This document shows positions 41,309 to 59,046 of a stretch of DNA of 64,000 nt, in pieces. Every line of letters begins with the position of its first letter. The first letter of the stretch is position 1. The stretch covers positions 62,001 to 126,000 of the forward strand of contig NW_024882968.1 of NCBI RefSeq assembly GCF_019059575.1. Direction: 5' to 3'. The stretch is from Amphibalanus amphitrite. Its lineage: Eukaryota; Arthropoda; Thecostraca; Balanomorpha; Balanidae. The notes beneath the pieces are model-generated. The model did no database searches, was not told where the DNA came from, and worked only from the letters and a program-made list of their open reading frames with translations. Made by a program: the position numbers and the translations under genes.

Positions 41309-41548
41309 AATGATGTCGAGAGCGCCCCTGAGCTTCTCCGCTCACGCATCACCCACCGCTCTGATGTGTCTGTGCGTGAAACGAGAGCGACACGTGACGG
41401 CGAGCTGGAGGTGCCGCGGGCCCGCACAGAGTTTGCCCGTCGGTCGTTCTTCAATCGGGCGGTGAGAGCGTGGAATAGGCTACCGCTGAGTGCGAGAAAC
41501 GCGTCTTCTCTTCCTGTCTTTAAAAAGTGTATCGCAGATGCCTTTTAA
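41309..41548 (+). pseudogene. LINE reverse transcriptase, C-terminal fragment
   Basis: An open frame from 41309 to the TAA at 41546 reads NDVESAPELLRSRI, then a basic stretch, then FFNRAVRAWNRLPLSARN and a C-terminal FKKCIADAF. The R-x-x-F-F-N-x-x-V-x-x-W-N-x-L-P pattern is characteristic of the end of CR1/L2/Jockey-type reverse transcriptases. The fragment is 5'-truncated. The 3' tail runs to about 41660 and ends in a short ATATG repeat, as in CR1-like LINEs. Not a functional gene. Confidence 0.8.
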
Positions 41549-41660
41549 AGGGTGATGCAAATGTGGATTGATAGGAAAATGCTTTTACTTGTGCTACATG
41601 ACGTGGAACGCTGAAAACCCATTTTATGGATGTATTCCTAAATATATGATATGATATGAT

Positions 41661-41960
41661 GTAGGTGCCATGCATTATGATGGGTGTCAAGGTCACGTGA
41701 AGGTCAGGCCAAGGTCACTGACCTTTAATGACCTTGGTTCACTTTTCGAGTTTTACTTGTTTCTAGGGTAGTTTTTGGAGCTACTTTCGAATTATTTGAA
41801 CGTTTACAAAGTAGTTCTGGTCTTTTATTGACTCAGTGCCAAGAATAGCCTCTTTGACTCCCGTCATAGATAAAGGACGGCCACTACGAAGTAAATAAAT
41901 AAGTAAATAAACACTATGGATGGCCGGCTGGACGCCTACTGGTTGATTTGACCTGACCTG
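41661..41960. repeat. AGGTCA-containing spacer
   Basis: AGGTCACGTGAAGGTCAGG-type clusters at 41689-41755 and 41948-41972, with AT-rich DNA and a AAATAAATAAGTAAATAAAC run (41892-41911) between. No gene. Confidence 0.5.
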
Positions 41961-43135
41961 ACCCGACCTGGCCTAAATGCATTGAGACATCGTCTGTGAT
42001 CAAAACTAACATGAAATTCCTGGTCCAACTTTCGCGAGGGCTGCGTCCCAAAGGCAGGGGGCTGCGTCCCAAAATGGAACGCAGTCAGTGCGTTGAAATA
42101 TGCCAAAACTTTGGGCCTTGTGACAAATGTGGCGCAGTGCGGCAAACGCAGTGCATTTGTAGTTGCCGCTTGAACAGGCATCCTTCCACCAAATTGCATC
42201 ATTATCAGAAAATGTTTCACAAAAATATGTACATTTTGGCAATTGCGGCGAATATGGCGCATTATGACAAATTTGGTGTAGTGCGGCAAACGCGATGCAT
42301 TAGTCCTTGGCACTTAACAATGCATTCACCCACCAAATTCCAGCCCAATCGGACTTAAACTGACAAAGTTATGTACATTTGAATATTTCACTATAAAATA
42401 TCTCCGCAACGGAGGTGCCCAGATTTGCAGGTGCGCCACGTGACCACCGGTGGTGTAAAGAGGACTTGTCGCCTCATCGGTTTTGCCATTTCAGGCTTCC
42501 TGACTGGTGCTGTTTTCGTGCTATAAGGCCATAAATCGGCAAACACACGATAATCTGGGAGGTACTCGAGTCAAACACGTGTCCACGTGGCACGTGCTGG
42601 GCTTCGGGCAGCTTCGCCGTTTGTGTCATTTCATTACCCATGGACGTGGCCATTAGCATGTAAAAGATGACCCCGGCCGGTGTCATCGTCACTGAACAGT
42701 GGACGGCTAAACTTGAGAAACGGGAAAATTTAGGGAAATTTCACCTTTCTAATATATAATTTCCCTAGAATTTTAAATTTTTCATTTTACAAAAAATCCG
42801 AGATAGCAGTTTTCTAGCACCGTTCATTCTGTGTCTATACCCGTTTTCAGATCGACTCTATCATAAAAACTGACGGCCTGACGGCTATTTCCCCCATTCC
42901 TTGCATTTCACAATGCGAGTGTATTTAAGAACAAAAATTGACCCCGTGCCACGGCACGTGCAATAGCACGTGCGCCACATGACCACCAGTGCTACAAGCT
43001 GGACTCATCTGCTCACCGGCTGCACTGATTTGGTGTCGCTAGATGAAGTCGTTTCCACGCCATAGGACCCCCAGTTGGTCAATGTCGGATTTTCCCGGAG
43101 GTTACCCCATCAAACACGTTTGCACGTGGCACGTG
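41961..43135. repeat. CACGTG module truncated before its tail (array D)
   Basis: The lead-in and both CACGTG zones are present, but the sequence jumps from CACGTGGCACGTGC directly into the minisatellite at 43136. The tail, hairpin and spacer found in the other arrays are missing. Confidence 0.8.
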
Positions 43136-43700
43136 CAAAACGCGCAAAACGCACGCCTAAAACGCCACGCAAACTTCGCAAAAAAACAATCGCCCGCCCT
43201 CCGAAAACCGCAGAAAAAACGCACAAAATGTCGCAAAAACCGCGCGTCCGCCGCAAAACGCAAACACCGCAAAAACGCAAAAAACCGCAGCCGCAAAAAA
43301 AACGCCCGCATCGCCCGCCGCCAACCGCCAAACGCCGCAAAAACGGCCGCACGCCGCAAACCGCAAAACGCCGCAGAAACGGCCGCCCGCCGCAAACCGC
43401 TAAACGCCGCAAAAAACGACCGCCCGCCACCCGCCGCTAACCGCAAATAACGGCCGGCCGCCGGCAACCGCAAAACGCCGTAAAAAACGGCCGCCCGCCG
43501 CAAACCACAAAACGCCGCAAAAACGGCCGCCCGCCGCAAACCACAAAACGCCGCAAAAAACGGCCGCCCGCCGCAAACCGCCGCTAAAACGGCTACCCGC
43601 CGCCAAACGCCAACAGCAAAAACACCCGCATCGCACGCCCGCCCGCCGCCAAACACAAAAACCGCAAAAAACGCAAACACCGCCGCAAAAACGCCCGACG
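43136..43700. repeat. T-poor GC-rich minisatellite, copy 5
   Basis: Shorter than the others (about 565 bp). It lacks the ATCCGAAGG opening because of the deletion junction at 43135/43136. Composition-driven open frames only. Confidence 0.9.
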
Positions 43701-45327
43701 TAGGCAAAACGCAAATACTGACGCATTAAGACAAATATGGCGCCCTGCGGCAAATGTGGTGCATTCATATCTGCCGTTTAAGCAGCCATCCCTTAATCAC
43801 AGCGCATCCTAATCGTCCAATGTTCGACAAAGTTACGCACATTCTGCGCTTTGCGGCAAAAATGGCGCTTTGAGACAAACGTGGCGCACTGCAACAAACA
43901 TGGCGCATTCGTTCCTGTCGCTTAACAATTCATCCACCCACCAAATTCTAGCCCAATCGGACTTAAACTGAAAAAGTTATGTACATTTGAATATTTCACT
44001 ATAAAATATCTCCGCAACGGAGGTGCCCAGATTTGCACGTGTGCCACGTGACCACCGGTGGTGCAAGCAGGACTTGTCCCCTCACTGATTGCACCATTTT
44101 AGTGTTCCTGGCTTGTGCTGTTTTCGTGCTATAAGGCCACAAATCGGCAAACACGCGATAATCTGGGAGGTACGCGACTCAAACACGTGGCCACGTGGCA
44201 CGTGCCGGACCTTTGATAGCTTCATCGTTCACGCCACGTGATGACCCATCGACGTGGCCATCAGCATGTAAAAAATGACCCCGACCGGTGTCACCGTCTC
44301 TGAACAGTGGACGGCTAAACTCGAAAAACGGGGAAATTTAGGGAAATTTCACCTTTCGAATATATAATTTCCCCAGAATTTTAAATTTTTCATTTTACAA
44401 AAAATCCGAGATAGCAGTTTTTTAGCCCCCTTCATTCTGTGCCTATACCCGTTTTCAGATCGACCCTATCATAAAAACTGACGGCCTGACGGCCATTTCC
44501 CCCATCTCTTGCATTTCACAATGCTAGTATATTTAAGCACCAAAATTGACCCCGTGCCACGGCACGTGCAATAGCACGTGCGCCACGTGACCACTAGTGC
44601 GACAAGCTGGACTCATCTGCTCACCGGCTGCGTTGATTTGGTGTCGGTAGGTGGAGTGGTTTCCACGCCATAGGACCCCCAGTTGGCCAATGTCGGATTT
44701 TCCCGGAGGTTACCCCATCAAACACGTTTGCACGTGGCACGTGCTTTTCAATCGCCCCATATCTGACCCATACCATGTGATAGCCGACACCCCGGGGCAC
44801 AACATATTGGAACATTTTCAAAATCTAACGTGGAAATTTTTTGCAAAATCCATTTGAAAATAATTTTTCGAATTCGCCATAGGCTCAACATGGGGTAACT
44901 GTCGGTCACGATTACCCGAAACTGTACCCTATGATTTTTAAATAATTACCCCCAGAAGGTGAGGTGCCAGCCCAAGAACTGATCCTAAAAAAGTGGACAA
45001 ATATTACTGAACAGATTTTGCGCAAATCGCATTTTCAATTTTTCCCCATGTTAACCCTATGGGAAAATGCACGTGCCGATTACCCCAAAACGGGTTAATT
45101 ATATTTCAAGCGACCGATGCCAGTCGGTAGCTCCCCCACACGGGACCAAACGCTGAAAATGGCAAGAAATTCTACCGTGCCGTTTTCGAGGGATTCAAAA
45201 TGACCCAATTTCCGGCAGAAACGCAAATGTCCCCCTAGAGAGGTAGCTCAGGTTGGGATTTTCAATAGAAAATCACAATTCTAAAGAATAGTGATTGTTC
45301 TTAATTGAAAAGTCCCAACCTTCGGAT
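43701..45327. repeat. CACGTG module (array D, second copy)
   Basis: Complete copy with the hairpin at 45250-45321. Module homology ends after CTTCGGAT, and unique sequence starts near 45328. Confidence 0.85.
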
Positions 45328-47249
45328 ATCCACTGTCCACTGTATGACAATCGTCTTTCACGACGATTCTCGCAATTCACGTCAACATTTCACTTACCTT
45401 ATCTTGCTCCTCAGTCTTCCCGTAGTATCAGCTGCGATCCTCCCTCACCCTGGAACGTGAATACGCACTCGCCCCCGCACCAAACACGCGTCAATCTTGC
45501 TGAAAGCAGGGTCGGCCCGCGGCCGCTCGCCGCTGAAGGCCCGTGCGCGGCCGGCCGGCAGGGGGCGGTATTGTTGATGTACGGGCACGGGCGGAGCCAG
45601 GCTAAATGTTCAGTGGAGCAATTACGAGCAGAGTTGATGACGTGTTTGTGGTGTGTGTATCACACTGAATTCACATAACTATCACTGAGGGCATTCATAT
45701 GGATTTGAAATAGGTTCAGGTGACCTTCAAGGCTTCAACTGACCTGGCGCCGCCATTGGCCTTTATCATACGATCAGTATCGCCACACGGACTCTACGCT
45801 AGGCCACACGCCTAAATGTTTTATAAAATACGCTATTGCCGCTGTAGATGTATGATGTGCTTGTTGGGGAAATACAGGGTGAGGGGAGTCAATTCAAGAG
45901 TCAGTCAACAGTAATATTAACAGCAAGTCGGTCAATTTTAGCGTATTCCTGCTGAATGATGTATTCGTAGTCATTTATAAGGCCAGCCCAGAAGAGCTCG
46001 GTAGTAAAAGCGTGGAATGAGGCATCTGAATTCGAAGCATGGGGTTTGTGAGTGAGGCATCATATCCCCGAACATTTCCTTCCAAAACCGAATATTACCG
46101 TAACCGAAGCGTCCATCCCGTTTCGCCGACTTTTCCGTTTTCTTCCCACAAGGTAAAATTTACACGTTCAAAAAGTTTTCTTTTCTTATTATCAGCGGTG
46201 AAAAATTGTGCCGCATTGGGGCAGCACGAGCTTTTCCAATTCCACGCCGGCTTGGCTTTGGAGCCGCGACAGAGGCGGAGGTCAAGGTGACCGCTAGGGC
46301 GGCGGCGGATTTGCTGCGCCCGTGCACCCCCAACTTGGCAAAAGTATCCACCTCTGCTTGTTATTCAATATCTAAAACATTGACATTATTCGACACCAGC
46401 GACCACTACCCTGCTAGTCTTTATTTCTATGCCTGCTAGTCAGCCCGTCGCGACCCTCAGAGGCTGTTTTCAACTGCGTCGTCGGGTTGATAATCCAAAA
46501 CCTGGGGACGCGTTTGCGAATGGCGTTGCATTGCAGGTCTGTGTTCCTGCCACGTTGTCTAGAGACTTGATGTGGGCTGGTGACAGGCAAAATAGGTGTT
46601 ACGACAAATCATCCCGCGTATCATAGGTATACACTATACATAAATGAAAAATAAATGAAAATATTTGCCATAGTGAACAGAGTTACGCCTACACCACCAC
46701 CAATAGCATCCATACACCCCCATATCCTAATCCCTCACGCCTTCGCAGTTTGAATCGCAACTCATTGACCCCCCCCCCCCCCCCGCCACCCGCTCCCCCA
46801 ACCAACAGCACCTCAAGACGTCAGATTCACAAAAAAGCACGTCGTTAGGGTATGTAGTCTGTATTGTACATAAACGTCACTTTGTCACGCCAAATCGTGT
46901 CGAATGAAGTCGAGAAAATTCCGACCGAAAGTCCCCGGTAGTAAACCAAATTCACACTCACAGCAATGGCGGAACGCCGCGTGTCAGCGAACAGCGCGAC
47001 ATCTACCGACCAAACGACAAAGCTAAAGTACACGAGCTGGCCGCGACCGCCTACCCGGCGCCGCAGGTCAGCTCACCGCCGACCGTTGCCATGGAAACAT
47101 ACACAGCTAGGTGACAAACGACAGCACGGAAAACCAAAGGACAATTTGCGAGCGTCACACTGACATAAGCCTACGTAGAAAATACGTCAACTTGATTATA
47201 CTGCGTAATTATATTCCCAGATCGAGAAAGGTAAGTTACACTTACGCAT
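45328..47249. other. Intergenic sequence, no gene supported
   Basis: Mixed composition with a C-run of 17 (46770-46786) and a GC-rich patch at 45515-45560. Frames of up to 127 codons occur but show no domain, no splice context and no repeat partner in the window. Confidence 0.4.
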
Positions 47250-48360
47250 TTACCCAACGCAAATAGCTATGATACGGCGGGAAGTCGTCTTGAATCACCG
47301 CCAAACTAACCAATCAGCGTACGCTCACAGACTGCCCTTTGGTCACACACGCAGCGTCAATCTCGCACGCTCGGCGAGACATCTAGCGGAGAGACGACAA
47401 ACCTCAGTTGCGCGCGGCGCCCGCGCGGTGGCGCTGGCGTGGAATAGCCGCGCGGCACGCGACCCATTGCCGGCGGCGCCCCCACTGCGGCGTCTCGACG
47501 GCGGCGGCGGCGGCTCCGAGCTGTCGGTGACGATGTCGACGGCGACGCGGCGAGCGCGGCGCGCGCGCGGCGGATGGCGCGGCAATGGTGGCGCGGTTAG
47601 TACATGTGTCGCGAGGAGGACGGCGGCGGCGGCGGCGGCGCTCTGAGGGGAACCAACACAGGCGCGCGTGAGCAGCGGCACGGGGCCGGGCCGGGGCGGG
47701 GCAGCCGGCGCCGGCATCACGGCGGCGGGGGCGTCACGACGGGACCGAGCTGGGCATCACGGGCGTCACGAAATATATCGTGATCATCACGGGGGGACCG
47801 TCACGACGAAAGACCGAGGAATCACGGGGACCGTCACGAAGGAATCACGAGATTCCACGTGACCATCTAGTAACGTCACGAAGGGTCACCGATAGCGAGT
47901 CACGAGCACCGTCACGGGCACCGTCACGGGACCGTCACGAACGGCGGTGGAGGAGGTTACAATAGCGGGAGACTCGGCGGCGCGACGGACTGGGTGTTGG
48001 AGGAACCGGATAGTCTCTCTCTCCCTTCCAGCGGACGGTGCGGCGAGGGTGGACCTGAAATCTCCCCAGCCGGGGGAGCGAGAGAGTCGGAGAAAGAGAG
48101 AGAGGGGCAGGCGAGAGGCGACACCGGTGCGGGCATGCTCGCGGCTGCGTCAGAGGAAGAGAGAGGTGCACCCGGCGGCCGGCGAGGTCGGGTCAGAGTC
48201 GGACTCGGGCGCCGACGGTCAGAAATTTCGCATCTCAGTTGCTCGCGCGGAGTACGCGGCTACTGCGCAGGACTGGCTTACCAGTGGAGGCACTTCAGCC
48301 GACTTCGGCCGGCAGGAGAAGGTAGATCGCTGCGGCACTTTTAATTTTTTTAGTGTAACA
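47250..48360. other. CpG-rich island with GTCACG minisatellite
   Basis: Strongly CpG-rich: GGCGGCGGCGG runs at 47500-47640, then a GTCACGGGACCGTCACGA-type tandem tract (47730-47945), then purine-rich GAGAGAGTCGGAGAAAGAG (about 48080-48105). It could be the promoter or first exon of an unseen plus-strand gene: GGAGAAGGTAGAT near 48317 would serve as a donor. However, the open frames begin with GTG, not ATG, so I do not call a CDS. Confidence 0.45.
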
Positions 48361-49448
48361 AGGCCAAATGAGCTTGACATTCCTTGAGGTTTAAACTTCA
48401 GCAAAGTCTTTGAATTTCAATGTCAGAAAATAACATTTATCAGAGACTATCAGATTTTGATGCCAAAATTATGAAATTTGCAAGTATGCTGCTTTTAACG
48501 GCTTCGCCGGAAGGCACCATCGTTCTCCACACAGTTCAAATAATATATCATTTTAGCATCGTCTTCAACGACTGTGAGGCCCAACCTAGGAGCGACATTT
48601 CATCAATCGTCTCTAATTGGAACCCTTCAATGGTTTGGATCCTTTTGGCAACGGTCTCACGCAAACTGTTCAATGAAAAGGGGTAAACGTTTCCGCTGAA
48701 AAAGAGTATAAAAAAGAAAGACGTGACCATGGTGCTTGTAAGCTTGGCTCAACAAAAGCGCCACGAACAAAATAATTTCCAAATTAATTTAAAAACGGAA
48801 ACGTTCAGCATTATGGATGAAAGGGGACAAATAAAAGCAAAGTGACAGCTCTGCCTCAGCGGACAGTCCAGACGGAAGCTCCTCGCCCATCTGTCACGAG
48901 ATCTCAGTCAGCGCTGAAAGGGGACCGCTGGAAAACAATACACGTCAGCCACTACAAAACAACAACAACAACAATACTCAAGGCCATATATAGGAGGTAG
49001 CGACACTGAGCGATTTGTTTACAGCCAGTTTCGGACTCAGTGACGCAAATGTGTCGTCACGGGACAAAACAATATGGCCACCTCTAATGAGAACCAAGTG
49101 CAAGAAGTTCCCGGATGTAGCCAGCACTGACGTCACCGGGTCCGAAACCAATGACATCAGTACTGGACCTATGGCGAAGCAAAGTAGTGACACCCCCCTG
49201 ACAATACTAAACATGGCTGCGAAATACAGCAACGGCGTGGCAAAGGCTGAAAGAAAATGATCGATTCTTTACGGTCCAAGGTTAAAGACAAGAGAAGAGT
49301 GATCTTATAAGCGGGCCAACATCCATGAAACACAAAATAGACGGTGATTGTTTGAGGGAAAGATACAACAGGAGCATACTTTCATTGTTGAAGATGTGAT
49401 CTGAATGCATTCACCAACTGGGACGAATGAGGCCACAAAAGAGCCGAA
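48361..49448. other. Intergenic sequence
   Basis: No recognisable coding domain, inverted ends or tandem repeat. Short frames on both strands overlap each other. Confidence 0.4.
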
Positions 49449-49670
49449 ATCGGGAAGGTGGGGCTATTTGACAGTTTTTAAAATTGCTGTAAAATAAAAA
49501 AAAAAACGTTTGAAATTTATGGTTAATTTTTGCTCAGACGATTTACTACTCGATTCCATACCTCCCTGAACAAAAATATCACACAAAAAATCAAACGATC
49601 TTCATTTTATAGAGATTTTAAGTACTGTATCAAATAGCCCCACTGTCTCAAATAGCCCCACTTTACGGTA
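49449..49670. mobile_element. Short TIR element, GTGGGGCTATTTGA family
   Basis: Right end ACTGTCTCAAATAGCCCCAC followed by TTTACGGTA. The left end GGTGGGGCTATTTGACAGTT pairs with it imperfectly. The ACCGTAAA(A/G)TGGGG core of the ends resembles the 26527-27743 element, so the two are probably related families. Confidence 0.65.
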
Positions 49671-50595
49671 CATCACAAATACATTCAGACCGGCCTGTCC
49701 TCATCACCACACCTCTCCACCCTGCGACACTCCTCTTAAATGATCCCCCTCCCCCCCCCCCGCCCCAACTGCCCTCATCCCTCCGAGCCCATTCGTTTTT
49801 CCCGTTTCTCAATCCCTCGATTCCACGCCCCAGCTCTGATCGTTTTCAATCTTATTTATACCCTCTCCTCCTAGTTTCCTTCATTCACCCCTTTCTACTC
49901 CCTGCCACTTTCGAACGGGCGTATTTTTCATCCTACCTCCTTCCCGTTTTCCTCCCTTTTTATTCGCCACCCCCTCCCTTCCCTCTTTACGCATCCACTG
50001 CTCCAGCCGTCTATGAATACCGACCTACCGGTGTAACTTCATATTCCTGGACACCGCTCTCCCCTGTTCCCACCAACCTATTTCATTTTACTCTCTTAGA
50101 ACTCCCTCCTCTTCCCCACTATCCATTCATTCCTTCCATCTCCCTCTCCCACCCACCCATCTCTCTCCCACACTTCACTCTGTCCTTCCTATTCTGTCTC
50201 CTCTCCTCGGCTTTCCTCTCACCTCTTCACTTTAACATCCCCCACCTGCCCCTCCATCTCCTCTCCCCACTCCTTCCGACCCTCGTCTATCCTTTGTCTG
50301 ACCTTTGTCTGACGTCTGACCTTTGTTAATTAATTGGGCCTTTAGGGCGCGCCGACTACTATTATTATTATTATTATTATTATGTCAAACATCCACCAAC
50401 CACAGAACAGTGGGCATTACGGTGGCATGATAATTGCCAAATAAGACGTATAATAAATATCAAAACACCACATATTATTCATTCATCCCAGCTAGAACCA
50501 TCATTACGGTGGCATTACGGTACTACGCGTCATTTCGCGACTAAGGTCATTTTGCGCCCATACCTCCTGCTCTTCTCCCCCCCCCCCCCCCCTAC
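49671..50595. other. Pyrimidine-rich 3' flank of the lark-like gene
   Basis: C/T-rich on plus; includes an (ATT)n microsatellite at 50357-50382. 50443-50500 duplicates 51099-51153 inside intron 5 (ATAATAAATATCAAAACACC and TTATTCATTCATCCCAGCTA). A minus-strand AATAAA at 49959-49964 is a possible poly(A) signal about 630 nt past the stop, at low confidence. Confidence 0.4.
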
Positions 50596-56939
<6,344 letters not shown>

Positions 56940-56999
56940 GGTGAGCCTAACGAACGGGCGGGGCAGAGTGAGATGGTAGGCACGGAGGGGGCAGGAAAC

Positions 57000-57257
57000 T
57001 AGAGATGTCAATCGGATACCAACTTTTTGGTATACCGATACCAAACCGATACCAACTTGGTATTTGGTATTTCAAGGCGAATGAATTTGGTATTTTGTTG
57101 GTATTATGAATCCTCACTAGTGTTATTGAGGCTGAGAATTTGGTAAAAAGTTGGTATTGCCCTCATATTTACAACTCGGTTCGGTTTCGGTATTTTTCCA
57201 TGGGTATTGTATTTGGTTTGGTATCGGTACCACAATTTTCCGTAATTGACATCACTA
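57000..57257. mobile_element. 258-bp hAT-like MITE upstream of lark
   Basis: Ends TAGAGATGTCAAT (57000-57012) and ATTGACATCACTA (57245-57257). The flanks CAGGAAAC (56992-56999) and CAGGTAAC (57258-57265) are an 8-bp target duplication with one difference, the hAT hallmark. The interior is built of GGTATCGGTA/TTGGTAT motifs. Confidence 0.85.
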
Positions 57258-57265
57258 CAGGTAAC

Positions 57266-58108
57266 CACTCATAAATTTCCTTTTAATTTTTTCACGCCTG
57301 TAGATATATTAGATACACAAACCATAATGCTGACCTCGTATCATATAAGTTTTAAGTTATTAATTCCATAAGACCTGTTGAACATTACATATGTACCAGT
57401 CAACAACTCTGCTATATAATTGGAATGTAGTGTGGGTAGCGAGTGAAGTCAGCTTAGGTTGTTCTTGTCTTGTGCCGAAATTATTTATCCTATTAGTGGC
57501 AGGCTCCTGGCTACCCCTATACTGATGGGGGGGGGGGGCGACTGTTAACGATCCCCCTTGACATCTCGAGATTTGGCCGGACGAGTTTCAAAATTCAAAT
57601 AACAATGGACTGCACTCAACATGATCTACATTTTGAAAAAAAAAGTAAATAGGGCAGTAGAGGGGCTAAAAGTTCACATTGTAGATGCTTTTAAAACTGT
57701 TAACCATGGCTGCTTTTTGGCAAAATCATCAAAATGAGCGTTTCAAAGAATCATTGGCAGATACAGGTAATTTGATTTTGGAGGCACACAAAATGCATAA
57801 TAAATCAGTTTTTAGTTAGTGCGGTCACTGAAATGGGTTAGGAATGGTCTTATCACGTTACAAAACATGTGATAAAATGCCTCACTTTAGAGACGTAATT
57901 CATAGGCGGTGTCAGGGCACCAAAGTTGGGAGGTAAAATCAACTTCACCTTCTTTTTCCTGGAACCACCTACTATTCACCTCTTGTTCACTTGTGAAGCC
58001 CAACATTGCGAAACCTTGCCTGTCCTCAAGAGTTACCATTACCAAGACTATAACATTGTTCTTTTCATTAACGTGTAAATTTTTCTTATAAATTTAGTCC
58101 GAACCTTT
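57266..58108. other. Upstream region of the lark-like gene, no feature resolved
   Basis: AT-rich with a G-run at 57528-57538. A promoter or 5' exon of the lark-like gene may be here, but no TATA box or convincing donor was recognised. Confidence 0.35.
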
Positions 58109-58217
58109 TGATGGGAAGGATTCACAAGGACAGAGCCACCGCTAAGCGAAGCTTGTTGCGATGACCCTGCCCTCTACCCTCCGATCGCGCAATTCCGATT
58201 CTATGGCAGAATTTACC

Positions 58218-58522
58218 CCGCGTTCGATGTCTCCCGCACGGCAAAGATTCTATGCCGTCCGGGCCCGAAATGGCGTTCGATGTCGCACGGACGGCAAAGA
58301 TTCTACGTGACGTCACGTAGAATCTTCGTCGTAGCAGCTGTTTGCAGAAGTTGTTGACATTTGTGCGCGGTCTCTATAGAAACGTAAACTTGGGCCTTTT
58401 TCGAACATTGTGTAAGTGGCGCACAAAATGGCCGGTCTCGTCGTCCGCCTGTGTGCTTCATCGAACGCAAAATAGAATATTCTGCGTAGAATGTTCTTCG
58501 TCCGAGGAGACATCGAACGCGG
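58218..58522. mobile_element. 305-bp TIR element inserted in the dispersed repeat
   Basis: Perfect 17-bp inverted ends CCGCGTTCGATGTCTCC (58218-58234) and GGAGACATCGAACGCGG (58506-58522). TTA occurs just outside both ends (58213-58215 and 58525-58527), suggesting a TWA-type Harbinger-like duplication. The empty site is the intron 4 copy. Contains the palindrome at 58297-58326 and two CGGCAAAGATTCTA direct repeats. Confidence 0.85.
58297..58326. repeat. 30-bp perfect palindrome centred on TGACGTCA
   Basis: Left half AAGATTCTACGTGAC, then its exact inverse. The centre, 58308-58315, is a canonical cAMP-response element sequence with CACGT/ACGTG extensions. Perfect over 30 bp. Confidence 0.95.
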
Positions 58523-58639
58523 CCTTAGAGTCCAAAGTTTAACGTGCGCACAAAGCCGCGCACGGCCGGTCCCCTCACTGACTTCGCCTGGCTACGGCCT
58601 GCCACCAACCGCAACCATACCTGTCAGGAAGCCCATAAA

Positions 58640-58742
58640 TGTCGAGCGCCCGTGGCGCTTCGAACCCGGACTGTCATAACCGGGAACGCGTGCTCTCACC
58701 ACGCGGAGTCCAACGCTCTACCAACTGAGCTACAGGACCGGC
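58640..58742 (-). tRNA. tRNA-like sequence, probably a pseudogene or SINE head
   Basis: On minus, TAGCTCAGTTGGTAGAGC (58732-58715) is a perfect D-arm/A-box, and GGGTTCGAA (58667-58659) is a B-box. Acceptor-like GGTCCTG precedes TA, but no complementary CAGGACC is found after the B-box, and the anticodon stem does not fold cleanly around CTCCGCG. A GCGTGGTGAGAGCACGC hairpin sits where a variable arm would be. Pol III boxes are therefore present but the cloverleaf is broken. Confidence 0.6.
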
Positions 58743-59046
58743 GTCCGGCTAATAGACACTAATTATGCAAGAAAGGCGTCGAAATTAAATCACCCCTAGA
58801 CTTCTTATATTAGATCGATCGGTTTGATGAAAAACAACACTTTTCTCAATAACTCAAAAGCTATGCATCCTAGCCGCATGAGCTCATAGTGGCCATTGTT
58901 ACGAAGGAAAACAAAGATAGTGAGTACATAAGGCAGTAGATAACAGCAGCGGTTCAGCCGGGAAGGCTGGTGGTCCATTTTGCTCGCTGGGCAGTCTTAC
59001 TCCACCTGCCCCTACTAGTCAAGTGTTTTTAGACGATCGCCATAAC
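58743..59046. other. Intergenic spacer
   Basis: No gene, TIR or tandem repeat recognised. Confidence 0.4.

Larger units (their letters stand above)
58109..58632 (+). repeat. Dispersed repeat, interrupted copy
   Basis: Plus-strand copy of the repeat at 52494-52676. Left part 58109-58214 and right part about 58524-58632 are contiguous in the other copy. A TIR element separates them here. Confidence 0.8.

Noticed and set aside
47947-48387. 146-codon plus-strand frame in the CpG island
   Set aside because: The first codon is GTG, not ATG; the frame overlaps two others of similar length; no domain. Kept only as a possible exon region.
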